Shown: in pieces, positions 9,231 to 19,249 of the stretch
Position numbering within the stretch: the first letter of the stretch is position 1
Layout: every line of letters starts with the position of its first letter
NCBI RefSeq assembly: GCF_002258785.1
Contig: NZ_NOYI01000011.1
Span: forward strand, 176,073 to 240,072
Direction: 5' to 3'
Length of the DNA stretch: 64,000 nucleotides
Source: Rhodococcus sp. 06-235-1A
GTDB lineage: Bacteria; Actinomycetota; Actinomycetes; Mycobacteriales; Mycobacteriaceae
Notes under the pieces: model-generated
Told to the model about the DNA's origin: nothing
Seen by the model: only the letters and a program-made list of their open reading frames with translations
Database searches by the model: none
Program-made: the position numbers and the translations under genes

Positions 9231-9839
9231 TCAGATGCGCGGAAAGGGCGGCGGGTTCGCATCGAGCAGTTGCATGATTGTTTCCATGTTTTTCATGATG
9301 TGAGGTAAAGACGCCAGGTCGTCGCCCATCACGCGCATTGGCCTGACTTCACTGACCAATTCCAGCACCATTGTCGTCATGCGAGCAGCCGCCTTGCAGT
9401 ACAGATCGTCCGGTGCTCGCCCCAAACGCTCCGCAACAGCTTGCTCCAGCAGAACTCGCTCGTTGACATACTGCTCGAACAACCGCGCCTTCAACGACGG
9501 GGTGGCTTCGAGAACCCGCTGAATCTGCGACAGCCTCTCGACCCCCGCCCGAGGAGTGAACAGCAATACCCGAAGAGCATGTCCGAGAGCGGTATCCAAC
9601 AGCTCGTCGTCCGGCCGTGACCGCAGTTCGTTCGCCATCTGCCCGTTGAGCTCCAACGGTCCCACGACCAGAAGGTCTTTGCTCGGGTAGTAGCGATACA
9701 GCGTCGTCGTGCCGATGTCTGCGGTTGCGGCGATCTCTTCCATAGTCGTTTTGTCGTATCCGCGCTCGAGGAACAGTGAGAACGCAGCGTCGAGTATCAA
9801 CTCCCGCGTTTGAGCGGCATGCACTTCACGTAACCCCAT
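9231..9839 (-). CDS. TetR-family repressor, divergent from an MMPL transporter
   Basis: About 202 residues from the ATG at 9839 (MGLREVHAAQTREL). The HTH is clear: ILDAAFSLFLERGYDKTTME, EEIAATADIGTTTLYRYYPS. The C-terminal domain resembles TetR ligand-binding domains of the actinobacterial lipid/drug-response type. A longer in-frame start at 9914 exists but would translate the operator region, so I chose 9839. It is head to head with the MMPL gene, with 129 bases between them that contain palindromes, so it most likely represses the transporter and itself. Confidence 0.88.
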   Translation of the reverse strand: MGLREVHAAQTRELILDAAFSLFLERGYDKTTMEEIAATADIGTTTLYRYYPSKDLLVVGPLELNGQMANELRSRPDDELLDTALGHALRVLLFTPRAGVERLSQIQRVLEATPSLKARLFEQYVNERVLLEQAVAERLGRAPDDLYCKAAARMTTMVLELVSEVRPMRVMGDDLASLPHIMKNMETIMQLLDANPPPFPRI

Positions 9840-9869
9840 GTGCAGCAATGTAGCAGCCCACACCGAATC

Positions 9870-9912
9870 GGTAGTGACCACCGTCACGCGATTAAATGCA
9901 GTAGTCACTACC
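9870..9912. promoter_or_regulatory. Palindromic operator region between TetR and MMPL genes
   Basis: GTAGTCACTAC at 9901-9911 is a perfect palindrome around its central C. A second half, GGTAGTGAC at 9870-9878, is the reverse complement of GTCACTACC at 9904-9912, and GTGAC (9874-9878) also faces GTCAC (9883-9887). Repeated TAGTGAC half-sites between a TetR gene and its divergent target are the usual repressor-site arrangement. Confidence 0.6.
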
Positions 9913-9968
9913 AAGTAGGTTTACGCTTCTCAGTCAGAGATCGCTTCCAATCGAAAGGTGCGCCACCC

Positions 9969-12179
9969 ATGGCATGGCAATTGTTCAGGCTGGGCCGCTG
10001 GTCCTTCCTGCATCGCAAACTCGTCGCGGGAATCTGGGTGGGACTGCTGCTCCTCGGAGTGCTGGGCGCATTCACGCTGAACACCCAGACCTCGGACTCT
10101 TTCGAGCTCGACGGCATCGAATCCACCGAAGCGTTCTCGCTGATCTCCGAACGCAGCGGTGAATCCGCCGACGGTGCCACGGCCCGCATCGTGTTCGAGG
10201 CCCCCGAGGGACAGTCCCTGACCGACCCGGCCAACCAGGCAACCGTCGGCGACGCCCTCGCTGCCGCGCAGGCAGAGCACGTCGCCGGCGTCGCGGATCC
10301 GTTCACCACCGGAACCATCTCCGAGAACGGCCGGGCCGCCTACGCCACCGTCACCTACGACGTGCCGGCAGTCGAACTCGTCGACGCAGACAGAACTGCA
10401 CTCGAGCAGGCCAAGGACGTAGGCGAGAACGCCGGACTGACGGTGGCAGTCGGTGGAGACGCCGTCACTGCCGTGGGTGAGGTTCCGCTCGGCGAACTGA
10501 TCGGCATCGGAGTCGCAGTCATCGTCCTCGCCATCACTTTCGGCTCGCTCGTCGCCGCAGGCATGCCGCTACTGACCGCCCTCATCGGCGTCGGGATCGG
10601 CATCATGGGAATCACCGTGCTGGGAGCCTTCGTCGAACTCAGCTCGGTCACATCGGCATTGGGCACCATGCTCGGTCTCGCTGTCGGCATCGACTACGCC
10701 TTGTTCATCATGTCCCGCTACCAAAGCGAAGTGAAACAGGGCCATTCGCTCGAAGAGGCCGCAGGCAAAGCCGTCGGGACCGCGGGTTCGGCAGTCATCT
10801 TCGCCGGCCTCACCGTCATCATCGCCCTGGCAGGTCTCTCCGTGTGCGGCATCGGCTTCCTCACCCAGATGGGCGTCGGCGGCGCCTTCATGGTCTTCAT
10901 CGCCGTACTCGTCGCACTGACTCTTCTACCGGCGATCCTCGGTTTCGCGGGGAAGAAAGTTCTCGGCGGAAAGATCAAGGGACTGAAGACGATCGATCCC
11001 GAGGACACGTCGGCACGTACCAACGGCCAGCGTTGGGTCGAAGGCGTCAGCAAGTTCAAGTGGCCAGCCCTCGTCGCCGGACTCCTCGTCGCAGCGGTCG
11101 TGTCGTTGCCCATCGCGTCGATGCAATTGGCACTTCCCGACGACGGCACCGCCCCCACCGGAAGTGACAACCGCGTCGCGTTCGACACCATCGCCGAGAA
11201 CTTCGGACCCGGCGCCAACGGACCCCTCGTCGTGGTCGTCGACACCCTCGACGCAGCCAATCCCGTTGCAGCGGTGAACACCGTCGTCGAGCGGCTGCAG
11301 GGAATCGGAACCGACGTCGCCGCAGTTGTCCCACCCGCCGCGGAAGTCCTGGAACCTCAGCTCACCGCCGTCGGATTCACCACCATCCAGATCATCCCGA
11401 ACAGCGCTCCCTCGGACGCTGCGACCAAAGAACTGGTCTCGACCATCCGCGACACCATGTCCGACCTGCCCACCGAGACCGGGGCACGCGTACTCGTCAC
11501 CGGCCAGACCGCCGTCGGAGTCGACATCGCCGACGAGTTGACCTCGGTGTTTCCGCTGTACCTCGCGGTGGTCGTCGGACTCGCCTTCATCTTGCTGATG
11601 CTGGTGTTCCGTTCCATTCTGGTTCCACTCAAAGCAGCTCTGGGCTTCCTGCTGTCCGTTGGAATCTCGCTCGGAGCCACGGTTGCGGTGTTCCAGTGGG
11701 GCTGGCTGGCGAACCTCATCGGCGTCGACACCCAGTCGCCCGTCGTATTCATCCTGCCGCTGCTGCTGACCGGCATCTTGTTCGGCCTCGCCATGGACTA
11801 CGAGGTGTTCCTCGTCAGCCGCATGCGTGAGGCGTACGTTCACGGCACCCCCGCGAGACAAGCCGTCATCATCGGCTTCCAACACAGTGCGCGTGTCGTC
11901 GTCGCTGCCGCGATCATCATGTTCGGCGTCTTCGCGGGCTTCGCACTGACCGACCAGGTGATCATCAAGACCATCGGATTTGCTTTGGCCGTCGGAATTC
12001 TCGCCGACGCATTCCTGGTGCGAATGATGATCGTCCCGGCCGTCATGGCCATCGTCGGAGACAAGATGTGGTGGCTCCCGAAGTGGCTCGACCGCGCCCT
12101 TCCGAACCTCGACGTCGAGGGAGAGGGCCTGAAAGACATGCTGGCCCCATCACTGAATGCGGAACGGGTGCAGGTCTGA
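9969..12179 (+). CDS. MMPL-family RND transporter
   Basis: About 736-residue inner-membrane transporter, predicted to export a lipid or a toxic hydrophobic compound using the proton gradient. It has the two-fold MMPL layout: a first membrane helix near residues 18-36, a periplasmic domain to about 165, five or six helices, a second periplasmic domain near 385-520, then the last helices. The proton-relay Asp-Tyr pairs are present in both halves, D242-Y243 (GIDYALFIMSRYQ) and D610-Y611 (AMDYEVFLVSRMR). The ATG at 9969 follows AAAGGTG; an in-frame ATG at 9840 would run through the operator and is rejected. Substrate unknown; control by the divergent TetR protein is inferred. Confidence 0.92.
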   Translation: MAWQLFRLGRWSFLHRKLVAGIWVGLLLLGVLGAFTLNTQTSDSFELDGIESTEAFSLISERSGESADGATARIVFEAPEGQSLTDPANQATVGDALAAAQAEHVAGVADPFTTGTISENGRAAYATVTYDVPAVELVDADRTALEQAKDVGENAGLTVAVGGDAVTAVGEVPLGELIGIGVAVIVLAITFGSLVAAGMPLLTALIGVGIGIMGITVLGAFVELSSVTSALGTMLGLAVGIDYALFIMSRYQSEVKQGHSLEEAAGKAVGTAGSAVIFAGLTVIIALAGLSVCGIGFLTQMGVGGAFMVFIAVLVALTLLPAILGFAGKKVLGGKIKGLKTIDPEDTSARTNGQRWVEGVSKFKWPALVAGLLVAAVVSLPIASMQLALPDDGTAPTGSDNRVAFDTIAENFGPGANGPLVVVVDTLDAANPVAAVNTVVERLQGIGTDVAAVVPPAAEVLEPQLTAVGFTTIQIIPNSAPSDAATKELVSTIRDTMSDLPTETGARVLVTGQTAVGVDIADELTSVFPLYLAVVVGLAFILLMLVFRSILVPLKAALGFLLSVGISLGATVAVFQWGWLANLIGVDTQSPVVFILPLLLTGILFGLAMDYEVFLVSRMREAYVHGTPARQAVIIGFQHSARVVVAAAIIMFGVFAGFALTDQVIIKTIGFALAVGILADAFLVRMMIVPAVMAIVGDKMWWLPKWLDRALPNLDVEGEGLKDMLAPSLNAERVQV

Positions 12180-12658
12180 GTGCAGCTGTGACAGCCCGGG
12201 CCGAAAGCCCGTTCTCGGAGGCATATCCAGGTTCGCCTCCAATCCACGCAAACACTGACCCCCGTTGCATGTCCGGTGTATAGGTGAGATTCGGACACGC
12301 CGACTTTCCCTGGATCAACCGGGGTGCTTGCATCAAGGGCGATATCGCCGCGGAGGGCCCGTTGGGCTTGCAGGGAGGGTAGTTCGCTCACGGGAAACAG
12401 TGGAGGCACCGAACGAAGCTTGGGGCCCCTCGCCTCGCTTTTCGCCTCGACCGAGACCGGTCGACCGGGACAGACCCACAGGGGAGACACAGGTGTCCGA
12501 GCCGCGAGTGTCGGTCCTCCGAGGTCGAGCGACATGCTGCCGGTTGCTTGGAGAACAAACAGTGGTCGTGGTTCACTGCACTGAACACAACATCGCACCA
12601 CGTCAGCAGCTGACCGGGGCAGCTGTACTGTGTCACAGCAGAAAGATAGAGCCTCCGT
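12180..12658. other. Intergenic stretch, no gene supported
   Basis: 479 bases between the MMPL stop and the GGDEF start. A weak 5-base stem (CGGGC/GCCCG with a CGAAA loop) at 12197-12211 could help terminate the MMPL transcript, but it has no T tract. Open frames here overlap the next gene and lack ribosome sites. Confidence 0.4.
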
Positions 12659-13765
12659 GTGAAGTCCCTAATCCAATGGTGGTCGCAGTCGATCGATTAC
12701 GATTGGATCGTCGACTATTTCCGCTCCGCTCCTGGTTTGCGTATTGCGCGGGTTCTCATCGGTGCCATGTGCTGGATGTACGGACTGGTATGCGTGTCGG
12801 TTCTGAGTGCCGGAGATCTGGCCACAACCACGCTCGGTCGCATCGTGGTCGTGATGGCTGCGGCCTCGACCCTCGCAGTGGGCGCACTATGGGTACGCGG
12901 TCCCTGGCCCGCGTGGGCACTATCGGTTGCATTCATCGTCTACGCCGATGTCGGAGTGGCCGCAGTGTTGTTGGCGCTCGTCGAAGACCCGGTGAAGGTA
13001 TTGCCGTGTTCAGCTCTGCTGGGCGTAGTCGGCAGTTATATTGCGGCATTTCATGGCCCGAAAGCATTGCTGATCCATCAGGTGTGGGCGTTCGCGGTGT
13101 CCCTACGTCTGTATTTGGCAGCGTTGTTCACCGCGCCAGAGGATACTGCCCACGCTAACGCGTATTTTGTCGTTGTCCTCCTGGTGCTGTTCGCGGCACC
13201 GGTGTTGACGCAGACACTGATCTTGCTCCTGCGGCGCGATGCAACCAACGCTTTTTACGATTCGCTCACGGGACTTCGCAATCGTCGGGGCCTGTTCACC
13301 GCGATCGAGTCATCCACCGGAGGATTGTATTTCGGGATCGAGGATGGTGTTGTCGTGACAGAGTCGGCAATTCTCACTGCCGTAATGATCGATCTCGACG
13401 ATTTCAAGGAAATCAACGATCGCCACGGCCACGGCCACGGCGACGAAGTAATCAGACTGACTGCCGAACGCATCGCCTCGGTGTTTCCGGCTCCAGCTGT
13501 GACAGCGAGGCTCGGCGGGGAAGAGTTCGCGGCCGTGTTCGTCATGACTCGTGGTGCGTCGGTGTCGGCTGCGGAGCGGCTGTGTGAAGTGGTGCGTCAA
13601 GCATCTGTGCGTACACCGATTTCGGTCTCCGTCGGCGTCGCACACCTCGGTCGATCGCCGGATCCGAATAATCGACAGTCCGCGGTTAACGCCCTGCTCG
13701 CGCGAGCGGACGCCGCAATGTACGAGGCGAAACGCCGGGGCAAGAACCAAGTCGTCGTCTATTAG
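12659..13765 (+). CDS. Membrane-bound diguanylate cyclase (GGDEF)
   Basis: About 368 residues from a GTG at 12659. The first half has roughly six hydrophobic helices (about residues 28-195), forming a membrane sensor. The second half is a GGDEF domain: YDSLTGLRNRRGLF, VMIDLDDFKEINDRHGHGHG and the active-site loop LGGEEFAA, ending AMYEAKRRGKNQ. GGEEF is a catalytically competent form. No RxxD inhibitory site lies five residues before the loop, so product feedback through an I-site is not expected. It should make cyclic di-GMP from two GTP. The stimulus is unknown. Confidence 0.88.
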   Translation: MKSLIQWWSQSIDYDWIVDYFRSAPGLRIARVLIGAMCWMYGLVCVSVLSAGDLATTTLGRIVVVMAAASTLAVGALWVRGPWPAWALSVAFIVYADVGVAAVLLALVEDPVKVLPCSALLGVVGSYIAAFHGPKALLIHQVWAFAVSLRLYLAALFTAPEDTAHANAYFVVVLLVLFAAPVLTQTLILLLRRDATNAFYDSLTGLRNRRGLFTAIESSTGGLYFGIEDGVVVTESAILTAVMIDLDDFKEINDRHGHGHGDEVIRLTAERIASVFPAPAVTARLGGEEFAAVFVMTRGASVSAAERLCEVVRQASVRTPISVSVGVAHLGRSPDPNNRQSAVNALLARADAAMYEAKRRGKNQVVVY

Positions 13766-13779
13766 AGATTCTGTCAGCC

Positions 13780-14178
13780 TCAGTCGCGCAGCTCGTAGTG
13801 CTGCGGCAGGGCGTCCGGCGTCACTGCCGAGACACGTGAGACCTGGTCGTGCCGGGGTGCGCCACCGTCCCGGTGTGCCGAGATCCGATACTCATTGCAA
13901 GCAGCAGCGAGTACTTGCTGCGCCAGCATGATGTATTCGGCGACAGTGTGCGGGTTTTCGTCGCCGAGTCGTCGGAGACGTCTGCAAACGGTATCGAAGG
14001 ACGTGGGCCACGACAGACCAAAGGCATCGGCTACCGCGAGGTAGTCCTGCGCCCGTGCCCATGCATCCAAAGCGCCGGGTTCGCGGTTACGCGCCACGAA
14101 TGCGCGTACACCTCGCCATTCCCACCTGTCCGATATGACTTCGCCCCCGTTGAGCGTGATCTGTTTCAAGATGTTCAT
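13780..14178 (-). CDS. Hypothetical protein of about 132 residues
   Basis: Not recognised. The start is taken at the ATG (MNILKQITLNGG); a GTG five codons upstream is possible. The protein is rich in charged and aromatic residues (SDRWEWRGVRAFVARN, TVAEYIMLAQQVLAAA), looks helical, and has no membrane segment. Its 3' end is 14 bases from the convergent GGDEF gene. Confidence 0.5.
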   Translation of the reverse strand: MNILKQITLNGGEVISDRWEWRGVRAFVARNREPGALDAWARAQDYLAVADAFGLSWPTSFDTVCRRLRRLGDENPHTVAEYIMLAQQVLAAACNEYRISAHRDGGAPRHDQVSRVSAVTPDALPQHYELRD

Positions 14179-15015
14179 GACATGCACCGCCACTCTGTTC
14201 GAATCAGGGAATGTCCCTAATTTTATGCACGTAACCGACGGTAGCAGCTACTATTCAACGATTATCTAGACAGGTCGGCTGATTGGTAGGACAGCGCGCT
14301 GCAGGCGGGCTCCCGGGACCGCCGGTGAGTGAGTGCGCATGGTTGGCCGCGTTCGGCCGTCTAAGCCAACTGGGGGGATATCGTGTGGTCAAAGACGTCA
14401 TCGACTGCACCATGGGTATCGAGCACCCTGTCGACCAAGTGCGTAACCCAGTGTGTGCAGCGAATTGTAGGACCGATTCGTTACCGGTAGGTGCTGTGTG
14501 CTCGGCGGACGGGAACCGGTCCTCGACCGCCGTCCATGATGGACGACGTGACGAAGACTTGTCCCAACCAGGCCGCGCTCACATCCACCCTTCACTGCAG
14601 ATGCCCAGTCTTCTCACAGCCGCCAGGATCTTCATGCGGCACCGCCGATGACGTAGATCACCTGGCCGATGACGTACCGTGCGGGGTCCGGCGAGTACGC
14701 ACCACCTCCGCGATGTCATCGGGAGGCGGAGGCCGTGCAAGGAGAGTCGAAGAAATTTTTAGCATGTCGGTGCGAACGCGGTGGACCTGGCGCAATATCA
14801 CTCTCAACGTCAGATCGAGGAAGCACCTAGTGGGACGCGATCGGTCGATCTGCGGACTACAGCGAGCCGTTCTCCGCCGAGTCGATCGAATCTGAAAGCT
14901 TGACCACCCACACCGCAGCGCCACGCTTTGGGGCCGCGCCATCGTTGACTTCTCTAAGCTCCAATGGCTGTGAGCGCGGGAGTTTGTCGGTCACTCGGTG
15001 TCGTGACGGTCCAGA
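14179..15015. other. Gene-poor region containing an SDR tail remnant
   Basis: 837 bases without an intact gene. The only protein-like signal is the SDR C-terminal remnant at 14632-14740, minus strand. The rest holds short frames without ribosome sites. No tRNA fold found. Confidence 0.45.
14632..14740 (-). pseudogene. C-terminal remnant of a short-chain dehydrogenase
   Basis: The minus strand reads PPDDIAEVV and, after a one-base shift, AYSPDPARYVIGQVIYVIGG followed by AA and a stop at 14632. This matches the closing segment of FabG-like SDRs (PEDIAEVVAYLAS...ARYVTGQVI.VDGG). Everything upstream is gone. It is the third broken SDR in the left part of the window. Confidence 0.55.
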
Positions 15016-15861
15016 TCAGTAGGTGTAGAAGCCTTGGCCACTTTTGCGGCCCAGGCGTCCGGCGTCGACCATCCTGCGCAGCAGCGGCGGCGCGGCATGT
15101 TGGGGTTCTTTGAATTCCTCGTAGAGAGACTCAGTGACAGCCAGTACAACATCGAGTCCGACGGTGTCACTGAGCCGAAGAGGGCCCATCGGGTGCGCGC
15201 AGCCATTGACCATGCCGCTATCGATGTCGTCTGCGGTCGCGAAACCCGACTCGAGCATTCGTATAGCCGAGACGAGGTAGGGCATCAAAAGAGCGTTGAC
15301 GATGAATCCGGCGCGATCTCCCGACCGAATTACGTTCTTGCCCAGACGGTTCGCGGCATAGTCTGTTACGTCCGCGATGATATCGGCTGAGGTCCGCAAG
15401 CTCGCCACTATCTCCACAAGCGGAAGGATGGGGACGGGGTTGAAGAAGTGGACACCGACCACACGCTCGGGCCGAGATGTCGCATTGGCGATGCGAATGA
15501 CCGGGATCGAGGAGGTGTTGGTCGCCAGAATTGTTGTGTCGGAGACGATACCGTCCAGACGTGTGAAGAATTCTACTTTGAGCTGCTCGATTTCGGGTGC
15601 GGCCTCTATCACCAGGTCACGGTCCGCGAACTCGCCGAGGTCCAGGGTTACCGTGACGAGGCTGCGGGCGTCGGCCGCAGCGGCCCGGGTGAGCCGCCCA
15701 CTTTTCACCGCGCGGGCGAGCGAGGTGTCGATCCGCTGCGATGCTGCCGACGCCGCCTCCGTGCCTCGTTCGAGCACCAGAACTGGATCGCCGGCCCGGG
15801 CTACGACTTCCGCGATACCTGCTCCCATTGTTCCGCCGCCGATGACTCCGACCCTCGTCAC
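15016..15861 (-). CDS. 3-hydroxybutyryl-CoA dehydrogenase-like (3-hydroxyacyl-CoA dehydrogenase)
   Basis: NAD(P)-dependent oxidation or reduction between 3-hydroxyacyl-CoA and 3-oxoacyl-CoA. 281 residues, the usual length of single-function enzymes. The N-terminal Rossmann fold is VGVIGGGTMGAGIAEV. The substrate domain carries LATNTSSIPV, RVVGVHFFNPVPILPLVE (catalytic His in HFFNP) and DRAGFIVNALLMPYL, ending LGRKSGQGFYTY. It is the last gene of the minus-strand cluster, 63 bases after the thiolase. It fits interconversion of 3-hydroxybutyryl-CoA and acetoacetyl-CoA. Confidence 0.9.
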   Translation of the reverse strand: MTRVGVIGGGTMGAGIAEVVARAGDPVLVLERGTEAASAASQRIDTSLARAVKSGRLTRAAAADARSLVTVTLDLGEFADRDLVIEAAPEIEQLKVEFFTRLDGIVSDTTILATNTSSIPVIRIANATSRPERVVGVHFFNPVPILPLVEIVASLRTSADIIADVTDYAANRLGKNVIRSGDRAGFIVNALLMPYLVSAIRMLESGFATADDIDSGMVNGCAHPMGPLRLSDTVGLDVVLAVTESLYEEFKEPQHAAPPLLRRMVDAGRLGRKSGQGFYTY

Positions 15862-15924
15862 GTCCGTATTCTCCTCGAATATATTGTGCTGCAGTACAGT
15901 ACCGACGCGTGTTCCGGCGACGTG

Positions 15925-17124
15925 TCAAATTTCGAACAGGCCTGCTGCCCCCATGCCGCCGCCGATGCACATGGTGACCACGACGAATCTGTTTCCGCGT
16001 CGACGGCCTTCGATCAACGCGTGCCCGACAGCGCGGGCTCCCGTCATACCGTAGGGGTGTCCGATCGAGATCGCGCCACCATCGACGTTGAAGCGCTCGG
16101 GGTCGATGCCGAGGAAGTCGCGGCAGTACAGGGCTTGAGATGCGAAGGCTTCGTTGAGTTCCCACAGGTCGATGTCGTCGATCTTCAATCCGTGCTGTCG
16201 AAGGAGCTTGGGTATGGCGAAGATCGGGCCGATACCCATTTCTTCGGGACTGCACCCCGCGACAGCCATACCTCGGTAGGTTCCCAGAACGTCGAGCCCT
16301 CGGCGCGAGGCCTCTGCGCTGTCCATGAGTACCGACGCCGATGCCCCGTCGGAGAGCTGAGAAGAATTGCCGGCAGTGACGCTCGCGTGGTCGGTGACGG
16401 CACCGTCTGCGAGGACGGTCCGCAGGGTGCGCAGTCCGTCGAGAGTGGTGGAGGGCCGATTGCCTTCGTCGAGTTCGAGGGTCACCGACTCCTCGGTGGT
16501 CGTACCGGATTCGGTGTCGGTGACGATCTGGACGGCGGTGGTGGGAATGATTTCGGCGTCGAAACGGCCGGCTTCTTGAGCCGCAGCAGTGCGGTGTTGG
16601 GATTGCCATGCGAATTGGTCCTGTGCGTCGCGGCTGATTCCGTATCGTTGAGCGACGATTTCGGCCGTCTCGAGCATCGGCATGTAGGTCTGGGGTAGGT
16701 GCTCGCTCAACCAGGGGTCACGTGCACGGTAGGTGTTCGCGTTCTCGTTCTGGACGAGGGAGATAGATTCGACGCCGCCGCCGATCGCGACTGCCATTCC
16801 GTCGACGATGATCTGCTTGGCTGCGGTGGCGATGGCCATCAGCCCGGACGAGCATTGGCGGTCGATGGTCATTCCGGGGACGGTCACCGGTAGCGAGGCT
16901 CGAAGTGCTGCCTGGCGTGCGATGTTGAGTCCGGATGCGCCTTCTTGCATGGCGCATCCCAGTACGACGTCGTCGATTTCGGCTGGATCGACGCCGGCAC
17001 GTTCGACCGCGGCGGTGATTGCGTGGGCGGCGAGTTCCTGTGGTGAGGTGTTGTTGAAGGCTCCGCGGTAGGCCTTGCCGATCGGCGTGCGAGCGGTGGA
17101 GACGATGACTGCTTCTCGTGTCAC
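15925..17124 (-). CDS. Acetyl-CoA acetyltransferase (thiolase)
   Basis: Cleaves acetoacetyl-CoA or another 3-oxoacyl-CoA with CoA to give acetyl-CoA. 399 residues. The nucleophile is C91 in DRQCSSG. H356 in [10 protein letters not shown] and C386 in MCIGGGMG complete the catalytic site; all are intact. It lies 15 bases after the acetoacetyl-CoA synthetase, so the pair should be co-translated and would turn acetoacetate into two acetyl-CoA. Confidence 0.93.
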   Translation of the reverse strand: MTREAVIVSTARTPIGKAYRGAFNNTSPQELAAHAITAAVERAGVDPAEIDDVVLGCAMQEGASGLNIARQAALRASLPVTVPGMTIDRQCSSGLMAIATAAKQIIVDGMAVAIGGGVESISLVQNENANTYRARDPWLSEHLPQTYMPMLETAEIVAQRYGISRDAQDQFAWQSQHRTAAAQEAGRFDAEIIPTTAVQIVTDTESGTTTEESVTLELDEGNRPSTTLDGLRTLRTVLADGAVTDHASVTAGNSSQLSDGASASVLMDSAEASRRGLDVLGTYRGMAVAGCSPEEMGIGPIFAIPKLLRQHGLKIDDIDLWELNEAFASQALYCRDFLGIDPERFNVDGGAISIGHPYGMTGARAVGHALIEGRRRGNRFVVVTMCIGGGMGAAGLFEI

Positions 17125-17139
17125 GGGTGTGCCTTTCGA

Positions 17140-19164
17140 TTACAGGGTGGTGGGTGTTGCGAGTGCGGAGCGGCGAGCGTTGCCGAGGGTGACGAACTGG
17201 TCAACAGCAGCGGCGTCATCGATCGAATCGATGCTGAGAACGTCGTCGCGGGCTGCGCCCTGCAGGATGCGTTTGAGGGGGACTTCGATTTTCTTTCCCG
17301 TGCGGGTGTGGGGGAGGGATCGCACAGCGATGACCTCGTCCGGGACGTGTCGTGGCGATGCTTGGGTGCGGATGATCGTCCTGATTTCGGTGACAAGGTT
17401 GTCGTCGAGTTCGATGCCGTCGGCGAGGACGACGAACAGCGGCATCCAGTAGCTGCCTTCGCTTTCGTCGACGCCGACGATCAGCGATTCCACGATCTGG
17501 GGAAGCTTCTCCACTGCCTGGTATATCTCGGAGCTTCCCAACCGCACGCCGTGACGGTTGAGTGTGGAGTCGGAACGTCCGTTCATGACCACACTTCCGT
17601 CGGTGGTGATGGCAACCCAGTCTCCGTGACGCCACACGCCGGGATAGTGAGCGAAGTATGCGTCGTGGTAGCGCTGCCCGTCCGGGTCGTTCCAGAAGAA
17701 CACCGGCATCGAGGGGACTGGTTTGGTGATGACGAGTTCGCCGACTTCACCGATGAGCGGGTGGCCGTTGCCGTCCCATGCCTCCATGGCGATACCGAGG
17801 CCGCGGGCGCTGAGCTCTCCTGGCCAGACCGGCGTGGTGGGCGCGCTGCAGGCGAATGCAGTGACGGCGTCGGTGCCCCCGGTGGTGGAGGACAACTGAA
17901 TGTGGGCACCGACGTTGTCGTGGACCCAGTGGTATGACGCTGCCGGCAGTGTCGATCCGGTCGAGCCGATGGTGCGCAGGGAGCTCAGATCGAAGTTGTC
18001 CTTGGGTACCAGCGCCGCCCGTTCGCATGCTTGCAGGTGGCCGGGGCTGGTGCCCAGAAAGGTGACGTCGTGGGTGTCTGCGATGCGCCAGAGTGTGCCG
18101 GCATCCGGGAACGTGGGGCTGCCGTCGTAGATGACAGCGGTGGCACCGGTCAGTAGTGAGGACACCACGACGTTCCACATCATCCAGTTGGTGCTGGTGT
18201 ACCAGAACAGTCGATCACCGGTCCGCAGATCCATGTGCAGGCCGAGTAGGGACAACAGCGAGAGCAGAACTCCGCCGTGACTGTGCACGATGCCCTTGGG
18301 TAATCCTGTTGTCCCAGAGGAGAACAGAACCCACAGGGGGTGATCGAACGGAACTGGGGTGAAGTTCGGAACTGCGTCGAAGTCCACGGCCTCGTTCCAC
18401 CGGATGACGTCGGTGTACTCCTCGCCGGCGAAGGCGTCCGGTGTGTGATGGTCCACGACGATGGTGTGTCCGACGGTGGGCAGACCCCGTCGAATCGTGG
18501 CCAGTTCGTCGCGGCGGTCGTAGTGGCGTCCGTTGTAGCTGTATCCGTCTGCGGCGACGAGGACGGTGGGTTCGAGTTGTCCGAACCGGTCGATGACCGC
18601 GGTCGCGGCGAAGTCCTGCGCGCATTGGGACCAGATCGCGCCGATGGAGGCCGCAGCGAGGAATCCGATGACGGCATGTTGGCCGGGGGGAAGGTAGCCG
18701 ACGACGCGGTCGCCCTTGGTGACATTGTGTTGACGCAGGGTCACTGCCAGCGCGGCGACGCGTGAGCGCAGCTCGGTCCAGGTGACGGTGGTTTCTCGCC
18801 CGTCTTCCTGGATGCAGATCAGGGCGGGTGAGTCGGTGTGTTCGTTGGTCAGTGCGTATTCGGCGTAGTTGACGGTGGATCCGGAGAACCATTGCGCGCC
18901 GGGCATGGTTTCTTCGGTAAGTGCGCTGGTGTAGGGGGTGTGGGAGTGGATGCCGAAAAAGGTCCAGACTGCTTCCCAGAAGTCGGCGATGTGCTCTGTC
19001 GACCACGTCCACAGGCCGGTGTAGTCGAGTGGGTTTCTCACGCCTGCGGCGAAGCGTTCGTCGGCGAAGGAGGAGAAGTCGGCCAGTGTCGAGGCGCGCG
19101 CTTGATCAGGATCCGGTGCCCAGATGGGTTGAGAGCGATCGGGTTTCGGTGTTGTGGTTGTCAT
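17140..19164 (-). CDS. Acetoacetyl-CoA synthetase (acetoacetate-CoA ligase)
   Basis: ANL-superfamily ligase of 674 residues, the typical length of acetoacetyl-CoA synthetases. It activates acetoacetate or a similar 3-oxo acid with ATP and CoA. Evidence: the N-terminal signature IHSHTPYTSALTEETMPGAQ and WFSGSTVNYAE, the phosphate loop LFSSGTTGLPKGIVHS, HGDWVAITTDGSVVMNGRSD, and the adenylation Lys in HTRTGKKIEVPLKR. The gene is preceded by the second hydroxyacyl-CoA dehydrogenase and followed closely by the thiolase. Confidence 0.92.
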   Translation of the reverse strand: MTTTTPKPDRSQPIWAPDPDQARASTLADFSSFADERFAAGVRNPLDYTGLWTWSTEHIADFWEAVWTFFGIHSHTPYTSALTEETMPGAQWFSGSTVNYAEYALTNEHTDSPALICIQEDGRETTVTWTELRSRVAALAVTLRQHNVTKGDRVVGYLPPGQHAVIGFLAAASIGAIWSQCAQDFAATAVIDRFGQLEPTVLVAADGYSYNGRHYDRRDELATIRRGLPTVGHTIVVDHHTPDAFAGEEYTDVIRWNEAVDFDAVPNFTPVPFDHPLWVLFSSGTTGLPKGIVHSHGGVLLSLLSLLGLHMDLRTGDRLFWYTSTNWMMWNVVVSSLLTGATAVIYDGSPTFPDAGTLWRIADTHDVTFLGTSPGHLQACERAALVPKDNFDLSSLRTIGSTGSTLPAASYHWVHDNVGAHIQLSSTTGGTDAVTAFACSAPTTPVWPGELSARGLGIAMEAWDGNGHPLIGEVGELVITKPVPSMPVFFWNDPDGQRYHDAYFAHYPGVWRHGDWVAITTDGSVVMNGRSDSTLNRHGVRLGSSEIYQAVEKLPQIVESLIVGVDESEGSYWMPLFVVLADGIELDDNLVTEIRTIIRTQASPRHVPDEVIAVRSLPHTRTGKKIEVPLKRILQGAARDDVLSIDSIDDAAAVDQFVTLGNARRSALATPTTL

Positions 19165-19249
19165 GAGCTGGTCGCCTTTCGGTCGGCTCGCCGCCGGAGC
19201 CGATCAGGGCTGTGTGTTCGACCGGTTCCGGTGTTCGTCGCGGGGTGGT

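Noticed and set aside
9840..9968. Upstream ATG for the MMPL transporter
   Set aside because: It would translate the operator region; ATG 9969 has a ribosome site and starts directly at the family N-terminus.
12265..13158. 297-residue plus-strand frame overlapping the GGDEF gene
   Set aside because: Arg/Ser/Gly-rich alternative frame; the overlapping frame gives a complete diguanylate cyclase.
14220..14320. Possible tRNA near 14.25 kb
   Set aside because: No cloverleaf, T-loop or CCA-type end could be drawn.
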